From assembly GCA_019648995.1 (NCBI GenBank), contig BLXT01000055.1:2469302-2489855 (forward strand): DNA of 20,554 nt. Direction: 5' to 3'. Position numbers and translations under genes: made by a program. The notes beneath the pieces were generated by a model. The model had not been told where the DNA came from, made no database searches, and saw only the letters and a program-made list of their open reading frames with translations. This DNA is from Plakobranchus ocellatus (lineage: Eukaryota; Mollusca; Gastropoda; Plakobranchidae). Shown one piece after another: positions 1 to 8,930 of the stretch; position 1 is the stretch's first letter; every line of letters starts with the position of its first letter.

Positions 1-540
1 ACCGGAAATCTTACTTAGGCGATGTTGAAGTTGTGGGAGCTCTATTATTCTACATCGATAACAGGCGCAATAACCTCTTAATTAAAAAGGAAAGAGAAGG
101 AGATAAAGAAATGGATAAGAAAGAGAGAAAGATTCGTGGATAGGTGTGTTCATTCACATTGTGGTGTGACGATGGGTGGAATTGATTTAACTTAATAATT
201 CAGAAGATGGTTACTCTCCTTTTACTCTTACTTATTTAATGCACTATGCTTAAACCAAAATATGTTTAAACCAAAATAGAAATCATATTCCCTAGAATTT
301 CGGTTTAAACCTGTTCCACTGTACTTATACTTTTGTCCCTAGCCAGCTTATCTTTGTCAAGTTTTCATTAAAAAGCTTAGGCAGATGATATCAGTAATTT
401 ATAATATTAAGAATAGGATTTCCAACTCATTTAGATGCCCTCAAGATATCTTTTGATTTTAATTTCATTTTTGTGTATGTATGCATGTATATTCATTTAT
501 TCATTCATCATTTCATTTTTCTTATGGTATCCACACTCAG
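1..540. other. Left edge: presumed intron or upstream sequence
   Basis: No exon can be supported here. A frame on the + strand is open from base 3 to a TAG at 141-143. It ends in a Lys/Glu-rich stretch and no matching splice donor is seen, so it is not called. The last 30 bases or so (pyrimidine-rich, ending CACTCAG at 534-540) form the splice acceptor of the exon that starts at 541. That makes at least the right part of this stretch an intron of the following gene. Confidence 0.4.
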
Positions 541-654
541 GCTATCATCAGCACCCATCTATACCTACGTCAGCTGGTGTATGAAACGATTTACCTGTGT
601 GGAAAGTATAGCCTGGAAGAAACCATTCCCTCTTTCCTCATGGAAGTGGAGGCG
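541..654 (+). CDS. Internal exon of the unrecognised gene
   Basis: Encodes 38 residues in phase 0, from AIISTHLYLRQLVYETIY to SFLMEVEA. The acceptor is ...TATCCACACTCAG and the donor is the consensus GTAAGT at 655-660. The frame stays open past the donor to 894, but that extension is Lys/Phe/Asn-rich intron sequence with a poly-A run and is not coding. Confidence 0.72.
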
Positions 655-3600
655 GTAAGTAACTGGTTGATGCGATTCAAAAGATTTGATACTGATTTAA
701 AAAGTAGCAAGGATTTTCAAAAATTGTCTTATAGATTTGTAAAATTTGCAATTTACACAAAAAAAAAAAATGAAAAAGAAATATGTCTGTTGCATCAAAC
801 CATATCTAAGAATTTACTGTCTGAAGTTATCAAAAGTTCATTGGCCAAAACACTAACTTATCAAAAGGATTTATGCTGGTTTGTCAATTTTTAAAATTGT
901 TTGACTTGAACTGCCTTTTTTTTTTTAACCATTAAGATATAAATTATGCAATTGTATGATCAGTTACAGCTCAGAAAGACAAGGTTTTTGAGAAAGAGGA
1001 GCTTTATTTCTTGGAGATTGAAACAGGTTTGCTTATATTGATTCCTTTATGTTACTAATGTTCTGGAGATCAAAATGAGTTGTTTTTTTTTTTCCCTTTT
1101 AATTTACTGACTTTAAGAATGTAGAATCTGATGTGGCCACCTGTTTGAAAGCTGAGAGAGAGGATGTGGCTGAGCACATGGACTTAGTGAAAGAGATGAT
1201 CAAGTCACGCCTCAAGGTTAGTGGAATAGTTTTGGGGCATTGATTGGGAAGTATTTGTCTTGCTTTTTTAAAATCCAAATGTTAAGCTTCTAGTTTCTTT
1301 CATCTGTTTGTTTGTTACTATGTTTTATGAATCGTTGAAGAAACAAGGGGTTTTTAATCGTAAAGAAAATTTTGTGCTGCAGTCATACAAAATGGGTTGA
1401 ATTGTAGATTTACATAAAAATATTCATTTAAAGAAGTAAAATTGTAGTTGTTTTACTCACAAAAACGTTTGACATATCTATAGGCCTAGAGCTAGGTCTA
1501 GATCTTTGTTTGGAATGTACAACTTCCTCGGAATATGGATCTAGTACTTCTAGCAGGCTGAAGCTTTCGTTGACATTCAGTACTCTAGGTAGCTCTCTTT
1601 GAAAAATTATTTTAAAAAAATAAAATTTTTGAAAACTTCCGCTGAAACTGAAACTGAAATTAGATAAAATACGAAACTAATATCTAAAGGCGTTTTCACA
1701 GCATTTGCAGGATATATTAAGGGAAAAAAAATCTTCCCACAACCCTTGAGGGAAAAGCTCAAAGAAATTTTACTTTTAAAATAGCTGCACCAGTTGTGGG
1801 AAAGGTTGCGAGTGAGTTAATGGTTACAGGTTGGTCATAAAATTCCTGAAACTTTTTTTTTGGAGCATCCCATACTTATTCTCATTAGCTTGGCGTTTGA
1901 CACCTGCTGTGTGCCACAAATGGCACAGTGACTTCTTTTTGCCAAGTATTTTCAAACAACCTAACTTTAGATGCTGATGCACTTAGAATGTTTCTGTCGA
2001 CCTTTTTAAAAATAAAAATCAGCTGTCACAGAAATATTAAAATTAAAATATCTGACAAAAAAATAGATTTGAAAAGTTTTACCGCTCCTCATACGTCATG
2101 TGCCAAATACGGTACATTGCAAAAATAGCTTAGTGGCTACCGATTTTACTTCTGTGGTACAATTAGATCAAAGTTAGGCCTTTTAGTCAAGTCCACAAGC
2201 AAATTCAGAGAATGCTGCAGGCTAGTTTGCAAGGCCTTGCTCAGGTTGTATCATTAGATACTTTACATGTGCACTTGTTAATGGTTTTTTTGTCATTCTT
2301 TACATCTATTGGATTCTTATTTGTGTTCAGTGTGAGAGCCTACTCTATTTCGTTTATCGATAGTAGATTACTGAAAGCTTATGGATGTGCAATAAAATAG
2401 ACCATTCAAGGATAATGTACAGTAAGGCCAAAACAAAAACTATCATGTTATTATCACTTTGTTTGCCTCTTTCATCAGGACATCACAATAACCATTATCA
2501 TCATTATCATCACTAACACCATCTTCATTATCATCATCACCACCATCATCATCATTATCTCCATTATCATCTTTATTGGCATCATCACCACCACCTTCAT
2601 CTTGTCATAATCTTTATCATCTCCATCTCCATCATTATCATCACACAGCTTCATCATCATCATCTTCATCAATATGACTGTCATCACAACCACTGTGTTA
2701 ATAAATGTAATAAGCACCATTGTGACAATGATTGTTATCATCACCCTGTGCACTCATAACACAGTATAATCATACATTGGCCCACAAATTTCACAGTAAC
2801 CAAATAGGCCTTCTATAATGGGCATAGAAAGTTTTCCAAAATTTTTTAAAAATATTGTAAATGTTGCTAAAAGTGTTTTTTTTTTTTTTTTTTTTTTCTG
2901 CAGCAAATAATTCAAAAGATACTTTTATATGCAAAAGACAAGGACACAAAATCTAATTTTTGTTACTCATTTTTCATAAATTCACACAATTAATGTAATC
3001 ATACCAGTCCACTGAATCTAAACATCAGTTACATGTATAATGGCGTTATCAATAGGCTTATCAAGCACATATCATCAAGGTCATTCGATAAATACCTAAC
3101 TTATCGGCATATTTAAGTTGATATGACCATTAAATACAAGGTATTGAGTTCTTCGATATGCTCTGACCCCCAGGTGTTCTGAGTATAGGTTACTGAATAA
3201 TTTGTAAATATCGAATATGTCCAACACAGAGCAATGAGGTAAACATTTTACACAATTGCACATTGCTCAAATCAGGGAAAAATGAGTTATGCATTTATTG
3301 AATGAGCATGACGATATGTGTTATTGCCTGCAATCAGATTTTTGTTATACAAGGGTGTGGGTTAAAAATTGGCACATGCTATAGCAAAGCATGGCAAAGG
3401 TTAAGATCTCTAATTTATTAAAGTCAAATATTGTTTAAACATTGGTGACAAGCCTGAGGATTTTTTTGTTAACTTAAGTGTAATAAACTATCCCTTTATA
3501 GTAAGGTTCATTGTCAGAGATTTGTGTGTTTACCCCGAAATCTTTACAGAACTTTTTGTTGTAAGTTTGACCCGTACAGTACAAGTTTTTGTTAAGTTAA

Positions 3601-4204
3601 GTGTGATAAACTACCCCTTTATAGTAAGGTTCTCATTGTTCAGAGATTTGTGTGTTTACCCCGAAATCTTTACAGAACTTTTTGTTGTAAGTTTGACCCG
3701 TACAGTACAAGTTTTTGTTAACTTAAGTGTAATAAACTATCCCTTTATAGTAAGGTTCATTGTTCAGAGATTTGTGTGTTTACCCCGAAATCTTTACAGA
3801 ACTTTTTGCTGTAAGTTTGACCCGTACAGCACAAAAACTCTTGGACACACATAGCAATGGGCTATAAAATTGAGGCATCCTTATTACAATATGTCTAGTA
3901 TAATATTATCATAAGTTTGAAATTTAGTTCTTTGTTTTTTCCCTTTCCTTTGAAGACCAATCGCCTTATTCGCCCATCTAAAAGAGCACTTAAAAACCAT
4001 GGGTCAGTTCATGTCCAGCATCTTCTGGTGAGCCGCACAGTGACCATTTTGAGTCAGGTGAATGTCCAGCTCCAGCTTGCTGCCGCTCACCGTAGCTTCA
4101 ACTGCAGCAAAGATGCCCTGAAGCAAGCTCTTGTGAAAGTTGAGAAAGAGAGTGAGAAGAGCAGCACAGAGAATCAAGATTTTGTATTTGTGGACAAATT
4201 CTAA
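541..4204 (+). CDS. 3' part of an unrecognised protein-coding gene (three exons, join 541-654, 1118-1216, 3956-4204)
   Basis: Three exons join in a single open frame, all with phase-0 junctions, and give the last 153 residues of a protein. The internal junctions are exon 541-654 followed by GTAAGT, exon 1118-1216 preceded by CTTTAAG and followed by GTTAGT, and the last exon 3956-4204 preceded by CTTTGAAG and ending in TAA. The joined product looks like a real protein. It is mostly amphipathic helix, Leu/Glu/Lys-rich, with a run such as HMDLVKEMIKSRLK flowing into TNRLIRPSKRALK, and an acidic Ser-rich tail ending DFVFVDKF. No catalytic motif, signal peptide or membrane segment is seen, and I do not recognise the family. 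The start and N-terminus lie outside the window. It is on the same strand as CUL3, about 8.7 kb upstream of the CUL3 start codon; nothing links the two functionally. The exon calls are fairly secure; the product is unknown. Confidence 0.7.
655..1117 (+). other. Intron of the unrecognised gene
   Basis: GT...AG intron of 463 bp, GTAAGT at the 5' end and a T-rich tract (1082-1100) before the acceptor CTTTAAG. AT-rich, with no other feature seen. Confidence 0.7.
1118..1216 (+). CDS. Internal exon of the unrecognised gene
   Basis: Encodes 33 residues in phase 0, beginning NVESDVATCLKAERED and ending MIKSRLK. It is strongly helical and charged. The acceptor is CTTTAAG after a T-rich tract and the donor is GTTAGT. 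Length is divisible by three, so skipping would keep the frame. Confidence 0.7.
2476..2745. repeat. Imperfect (ATC)n / (CAT)n microsatellite
   Basis: About 270 bp are dominated by ATC/CAT/TTATCATC trinucleotides with interruptions. The minus strand reads as a Met/Ile/Val/Asp-rich frame only because of the repeat, and it does not encode a gene. Confidence 0.9.
2876..2897. repeat. Poly-T run of 22 bases
   Basis: Uninterrupted T from 2876 to 2897, followed by CTGCAG. It could be the reverse-strand poly-A tail of an old retro-insertion or a plain homopolymer. No adjacent element was recognised. Confidence 0.85.
3461..3836 (+). repeat. Three-copy tandem repeat, unit about 123-126 bp
   Basis: The same block, starting near AACTTAAGTG and running through TTTACCCCGAAATC and GACCCGTACAG, occurs three times with unit starts at about 3471, 3594 and 3720 (periods 123 and 126 bp). 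The third copy is cut short near 3834. The copies differ at only a few positions, so the expansion is recent. Because both periods divide by three, a frame stays open across the copies, but this is a by-product of the period. The array ends about 120 bp before the acceptor of the last exon. Confidence 0.93.
3956..4204 (+). CDS. Last coding exon and stop of the unrecognised gene
   Basis: Encodes 82 residues plus TAA at 4202-4204. The acceptor is TTTCCTTTGAAG after a pyrimidine tract at 3927-3950. The protein starts TNRLIRPSKRALKNHG, has a helical Leu/Gln/Ala stretch (SQVNVQLQLAAAHRSF) and ends in a charged tail with DFVFVDKF. Its base composition is clearly less AT-rich than the flanks, as expected of coding sequence. 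The frame is also open a little upstream (from about 3917), but that part is the pyrimidine tract. Confidence 0.74.
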   Translation, partial: TNRLIRPSKRALKNHGSVHVQHLLVSRTVTILSQVNVQLQLAAAHRSFNCSKDALKQALVKVEKESEKSSTENQDFVFVDKF

Positions 4205-5439
4205 GGGACATCTGTTGCCATGAAGAAAAAAAGTTCCACAATATCAATCTCATTTGCACAGCATCCGCACACATTAACCCATAAACTTGAAGAGGTGAAC
4301 AGGTTGTAAGAAGATCTTACAAAGCTTTTTTAATTTTACTGAATAGTCATTTTTCTCCATAGAATTTAAAGTCTTTTCATTATATTTGACTGAAACAGGA
4401 CTGAATCTAAAGTGTTGAACAATCATTAATGTATAATGATGCCCTGGTTTAAATGTTGGATATTATGTGTGCCTTAATCACGTGACCTGCTCCTCTTGAA
4501 AACCAGCGAGGTTTTTTTTATTTCCCTACAAATGCACTTCAAAATTTTTAAAATAAGATTAAGAAGCTGAAAACTTAGTATTTATCTTTTCTTATTCCTT
4601 TTAAAAGAGAGAAAAGAGCGAGAACAAAAGCCTCAAGAACTACCTTAAAATTGTTGGATCTTCAGGGAAGCATTGAATGTAAAGGATTGATACAAAATGA
4701 GAGTCAAACAGCTATAAACATAAATTTCTATTGAACAAAAGGAACAAGACTTAAATTAAAACATGTGGAAAGTCTTTTGCTTTTTTACATTTCTATCACG
4801 TACTTAACAAATTCATATGCATTCCTAGAGATTTCAGTCTTTCTTTGGTAAATGTAAACGACTTTTCTGATAATGGTATTTTAATTTTGATAAAAATTGT
4901 TTATTAATGCCAACTATAGGCATTTATTGCTAAAAAGAACGCAACCACCAACTTTAACTTTTTAAACATTAAATTGTAAATATGCCAAACAATTGTTATA
5001 TAAGAAATGCTAATCTTTCTACACAGAAATGGCATTTTTTTGTTGCTTCTTTGTTGTTTTTTAAACAGTGTAAATCAGCTTTTTCACAAATATTGGTTGA
5101 AGCAAATTGGGTGATTTAGATAAAAGATTATTTTAATTTAATATTTGGTGACAAGTGTATTTAAAATGGTTTATTTTCTACTGGCCTTACTTGCCATACA
5201 AACAAATTTGTGTTAGTTTGGTTTACATACTCTACATATTTTATGCAATAGATCAACAAATCAGCAAAGTATTATTCATAAACAGCTTCAATACTAGATT
5301 CTATGTAATATGTTGGGATGTTTTTTGTGCTTAATTCTTTCTTGTATGATGCATAAAAGAATTGGAACAGATACTTGATGCACGCTTGTATAGTCATCAA
5401 AATAAGATTGCTATTACTTTTTTGATTCAACATGTGTCA
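4205..5439 (+). other. Probable 3'UTR grading into intergenic sequence
   Basis: AT-rich DNA after the stop of the unrecognised gene. No AATAAA hexamer is seen close to the stop; weaker ATTAAA hexamers occur at about 4755 and 4968, so the 3' end of the transcript cannot be placed. No frame on either strand looks coding. Confidence 0.45.
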
Positions 5440-5860
5440 GTAACGGAGTGCCTACACTGGAGGCAGCAGTTCATGTGTCCAACAATACATGTTTGAAAAT
5501 ACTGTTTCTTTGGTGGGAGCACACACCAAGTCAGCTTCTTGTCGAAGCGTGTTAGCTATCCTTTGTGTTTTACCACCCTGGTCTTGCCTAGTGGCTCTGT
5601 TGGATAAGGGAAAGGGGGATGCCATTACGTGACCACACATAATTCTACTGACCATAGCCGCGCGAACCATAAGGCCGGTCTTATTACGCAAATTATCAGG
5701 CCAACTTGTCATTGCGTGGCGAACAGTAACTGTGACATCAGTCCGTCTTGTCGGCTATTACAAGTCGCGTCACCTTCAGTTTGGGCTTACGCTAAAGGGG
5801 GGTCAATTTGTCCAATTAATATTGGCATAAAGAACAAAGAAATTATGCCTAACCAGTCTG
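5440..5860. repeat. GC-richer block, possible old dispersed repeat
   Basis: This stretch of about 420 bp has clearly higher G+C and more CpG than its neighbours (for example GCCGCGCGAACC, GTCGCGTCACC). Both strands keep frames of 86-95 codons open, but neither has coding-like content nor a recognisable domain. The abrupt change in composition suggests inserted sequence or a regulatory CpG-rich piece. No terminal repeats or target duplication were found by eye. Confidence 0.3.
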
Positions 5861-6489
5861 ATAAAGGGTTGTACTATAAATTTTTTTCATTCGTCATAAC
5901 CATCAACAGAACTTGATGCTTGATGATTAAAGAGCATGTGAAACTGAATTTAACTGCGCAGGACTGGTCATGTGAAACTGACCCGAATTACCTATTTTTT
6001 TGAAAATATTCAATTTGTAAAGCTATCTAAATCTAGAGCTTCTAAGTTTTCTCTTTCTAACCTATCTTGCGCCATATTCGACAAGATGGACTTTGCAGCA
6101 ATGCTAAATTTCCTATAGTGCCTGCATTGTCTAGATGTAGGAAAAATACAGTACTGGTAATATTATGATGACCAGTAATAGATCTTTGTTTGACACTATT
6201 ATGGCAGAAATAGTTGTAGACTCAGGCAATGGCAGTGACAAGGATTATTTTTTTGGGAAGGTGAATAAAGTGTGCATCAAGACGAAGAAGGTGATGCCAT
6301 GATTACTGGATTATCTGTTGCTGTTATTGTTGTCATCCTTATTTTCGTTGTTGTTGTTGTTGCCGCTGCTGCGCTTGTGAAGTTTGTGACTGCTGTATTT
6401 ATGAACTCGAGGCCTTTATTCAGGTAAATGTGACCTGATCAGGCTTTCTTGTGACAACATGGCAACAGTCCTGCTGGGTTACAATAGCA
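5861..6489. other. Intergenic sequence with a short GTT microsatellite
   Basis: AT-rich and apparently non-coding. It holds a GTT/GTTGTT run at about 6344-6362 followed by GCCGCTGCTGCG, and one AATAAA at 6264-6269. No gene is seen. Confidence 0.5.
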
Positions 6490-6930
6490 ATCATGAGTTG
6501 TTTCCTTGCTCTTCAGACACAAATAAGCAGCTCTTCATGTACATATGAACACCGTTTTTCTGGCATACCCTTCTAACTTTTTCTTTGGGTTACATTCATA
6601 ATCACCCTATTTGGAAAATGATTCCCCATCCAATCTTACATTCCTTGCAGACCAAGACTTATATGTCGACTGCATTATATACCAATTTTCAGGAGAATTC
6701 TGCAGGTTTTCTTGATCACTGAGTACTTTTGCAGTAAGCTTCCAATTGCATAGTGCAGCTTGGTGTGCTGGTTTTGTAAAGCAAATAGGATTCGATATCA
6801 CAGAGATATGGAATATGATGCATTGATACCACTTCATCCCTTCAAAATAGTTCCTGTCCAGAGCCAGAAGAATGCCACACTTGTCAATACTACCCATTAA
6901 GTGATTGTACTCTAATATGAATATGGACAT
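6490..6930 (-). pseudogene. Broken C-terminal piece of a piggyBac-type (PGBD-like) transposase
   Basis: The minus strand from 6930 to 6607 reads 107 codons with a clear piggyBac-family pattern. It has EYNHLMGSIDKC, equivalent to the family's YN..MGGVDKAD block, which carries the third catalytic Asp. Next comes MKWYQCIIFHISVISNP, equivalent to the KWYK-type helix that follows, and finally NVRLDGESFSK, equivalent to the family's V-R-x-D-G-x-x-H segment. The Asp of MGSID is kept, but the second Asp of the usual D-x-x-D is replaced by Gly and one motif Gly is Ser. After a TAG, the strand continues with a frame change into a decayed Cys-rich tail (about 6600-6490; ICT, stop, then LCL) resembling the family's C-terminal zinc-binding region. 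The N-terminal two thirds, with the other catalytic Asp residues, is missing; the break coincides with the neighbouring SINE fragment. It is a dead remnant and not an active element. Confidence 0.75.
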
Positions 6931-6942
6931 GCTTTATGTCTT

Positions 6943-7068
6943 ACGACCCGGCAAAAGTTAAGGTGGCGGGGAGAGCAATGACAAACTACCTCATAATACT
7001 GTATGCAAAGGATGCTTGATTGGACCAAGCATGAGACTTGAGACCCTCTTTACTTTACTTTACCTTTA
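6943..7068 (+). mobile_element. SINE 3' half (headless copy)
   Basis: The sequence from GACCCGGCAAAAGTTA through TCATAATACTGTATGC and GATTGGACCAAGC to CCTCTTTACTTTACTTTACC aligns piece by piece with the 3' half of the SINE at 8248-8490 (GACCCTGCAAAAGTATTGG, TCATAATGCCGTATGCC, CTTGGACTAAGC, CCCCTTTACTTATTTT). The tRNA-like head is absent and the copy abuts the piggyBac remnant. The tail is short TTTAC-type repeats. Confidence 0.68.
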
Positions 7069-8247
7069 AAATATTTCTTTGATGGTAGGTTCCACTGATT
7101 TCTTGCATTTTTTGGAATTAATTTATGCTGAAAATATTGCTTCTATTGTGAAAAAAGTATTTAGAGGAGAAACATTGTGTTTATATTTTATTTTAAAAAC
7201 ACAGTATGAATAACTTTTAAAATTTCATGGTTCTTGAAAAATAGTTCTTTTCTTTTTTTGTTTTTCTAACTTGGCAGTATTTAGATCTCTTGTCTCATAG
7301 TATGTAATAGGTACTTTTATTATACATGTAATTATTTTTATTTTCTACATTTGATATACTTAAAAAATATCAACAAAAATTACTTACCTGGAATTCTGAT
7401 TTTGGAGCCACTGGTACTTAATTTTGGATGATATCATCATTAATATCAATGTTAGGATTGCTTTTCTGTTGTAAGCAAAAAATACAGCATTATTTTCATA
7501 TAACTTTTAAGAGTCATCTTGCTATAAATTACTGCAACTGTATAAGAATGCAAACACGAACAAATTTAATTTCACAATTATTTGATTGCATAGTTTAATA
7601 CATTTTGCATTTTAGTTGTAGAGTTAATTAATTTGATGAGGGCCCTGTTTCTATAATTTGATTTTGCAAAACAAATGGTTTGCATTTATTCCTTAAGTCA
7701 ATAACTTTCACTGTGTGTCACTCCAATTTTAATATATACAGTAATGTTGATGAAGTAATGGAGCACAGTACATGTATTAAATTGTTATTGTTGAAATAAT
7801 TATATTGCTGTTACTTGTTGAAAACCTCAAAAACTGAGCCCACCTTCAAATAAAAGGACATATATGTACTTCAATTTCTTTGGATTTTATTTCCCTTTGG
7901 TTTTTGCAGTTCTGCATCGATAAAATATCATAATATGGCCTTTTTTTTTTTTTTACAGTGTAAAGTTTCTTTTTTTGTTCATTGCCCATAATATCAATGT
8001 GATGCAGTTGTGTATATGATTTTCGCTTTTTTTTGCTTGTATTTTGATTTTTTTTTCCTTTAGCCTAATATTTTTACTCTTTTAATGATGGTTTAAAACA
8101 AGGGTATCCCTAAATAACTGTTGGACTTTCACAGTGCTTTTTTCTGGTTTCATTTTGTACTATTGATATGAGGAGTGCCAATGGAGACACATTATCATAT
8201 TTTTGAAGGTCATCACTCATTTCAAAGGGATATTCTTATGTCAGAAG
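7069..8247. other. AT-rich intergenic sequence
   Basis: About 1.2 kb, very AT-rich with many T runs (for example 7941-7954 and 8028-8036). An AATAAA at 7849-7854 is followed by T/GT-rich sequence, a possible poly-A site for a + strand transcript. A candidate minus-strand exon at 7388-7465 is listed separately. No long coding frame is present. Confidence 0.5.
7388..7465 (-). other. Candidate minus-strand exon with consensus splice sites
   Basis: On the minus strand a T-rich tract ending TTGCTTACAACAG (through 7466) is followed by a 78-nt stretch that ends TTCCAG and then GTAAGTAATTT (donor from 7387 downward). Both ends match the splice consensus well. One frame reads KSNPNIDINDDIIQN then TAA; a second frame is open throughout. 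It may be a 3' coding exon, a non-coding RNA exon, or chance. It is called only because of the two good splice sites and the similar donor at 8738. Confidence 0.25.
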
Positions 8248-8490
8248 GAGCTGTGGCTTATCTGGTAGGGCAGTTGGTTACCAAATCAAAGCTTTGAATC
8301 CCAGTCATTGCTCCTCTGTGTGAACCCAAATCTAAATATGTAGCCAGTTCTCTTAAGACCCTGCAAAAGTATTGGTGTTGAGGAAAGCAAGCAAGCAATT
8401 CATAATGCCGTATGCCACGAACAATCAAGACCCCACTCTTGGTTACCTGATTCTTGGACTAAGCGTGGGACCCCTTTACTTATTTTATTT
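8248..8490 (+). mobile_element. tRNA-derived SINE
   Basis: The 5' part resembles a tRNA gene with an internal RNA polymerase III promoter. An A-box-like TGGCTTATCTGG lies at 8254-8265, and a B-box-like AGCTTTGAATCC at 8290-8301 (consensus GGTTCGAATCC), at normal tRNA spacing. The body continues to CTTGGACTAAGC and CCCCTTTACTTATTTTATTTC near 8490. The 3' half is shared with the fragment at 6943-7068, which confirms a dispersed family. It is non-autonomous and would depend on a LINE reverse transcriptase; none is visible here. The B box has T in place of the consensus C at the CG step, so transcription may be weak. Confidence 0.72.
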
Positions 8491-8738
8491 CTTCAATATA
8501 ATATGTGATTTTTTTTATATTCGAATGAAAATATGCAGTTATAATGAAAGAAGCCTTTTATCTTCCGACTTTAATTACTGACCAAAAGTCGTGGGTTCAT
8601 GGAAACGGCATTTGGTCAGGCATTATTTAGATGTGGGCATGTCTAGATTCTACCTAGGTTGGAGCAGAGGGAGACAAAACATATATTATAATACAAAAAA
8701 AGGAATAAAGTATCATGTGTTTGTTATCTCACACTTAC
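8491..8738. other. Intergenic sequence
   Basis: AT-rich sequence between the SINE and the CpG-containing block. No gene is seen. On the minus strand its upper end (8738-8733) is the donor GTAAGT described with the next feature. Confidence 0.45.
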
Positions 8739-8884
8739 CTGTGTAGAGCCTCAGATGTATGAGCGTGGGGAGGGAAGGGGAGAAGGGACTCGGGATATGC
8801 TCAGTTGCGCTCGTTCTTAATTGGGTAATTTCGGATTTTTCTAACTTATCGGGCTGCGCCGATGTCGATGATGGTGTTTGAACT

Positions 8885-8885
<1 letters not shown>
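8739..8885 (-). other. CpG-containing block ending in a strong minus-strand splice donor
   Basis: Read on the minus strand, this block ends GGCTCTACACAG and is followed immediately by GTAAGTGTGAG, a near-perfect 5' splice site. The block holds about nine CpG dinucleotides in roughly 130 bp, unlike the surrounding AT-rich DNA. It could be a first (non-coding) exon and promoter of a minus-strand transcript. No start codon with a convincing coding frame is present. Confidence 0.27.
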
Positions 8886-8886
<1 letters not shown>

Positions 8887-8920
<34 letters not shown>

Positions 8921-8930
8921 TCACACACAC
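8887..8930. repeat. (AC)n microsatellite
   Basis: Pure AC dinucleotides from 8887 to about 8910, then an interrupted tail to 8930. Confidence 0.95.

Larger units (their letters stand above)
1217..3955 (+). other. Large last intron of the unrecognised gene
   Basis: GT...AG intron of 2,739 bp. It contains the ATC microsatellite, the poly-T run and the tandem repeat listed separately, plus a triple GAAA-type element at 1644-1661. The rest (about 1217-2475 and 2900-3460) is AT-rich with no gene visible on either strand. Confidence 0.68.

Noticed and set aside
3..143. Open frame at the left edge on the + strand ending in a charged Lys/Glu tail
   Set aside because: No splice donor joins it to the 541 exon and no family is recognised. 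It could be the end of an exon starting outside the window, but this cannot be supported.
2475..2753. Minus-strand frame of 92 codons rich in Met, Ile, Val and Asp
   Set aside because: It is the translation of the ATC/CAT microsatellite and has no gene-like composition.
3522..3854. Open frame of 110 codons with an internally repeated peptide
   Set aside because: It follows from a tandem repeat whose period is divisible by three, and it lies in an intron between well-supported exons.
5452..5916. Overlapping open frames on both strands in the GC-richer block
   Set aside because: Frames are expected to be longer by chance where G+C is higher; neither peptide shows a domain or coding-like pattern.
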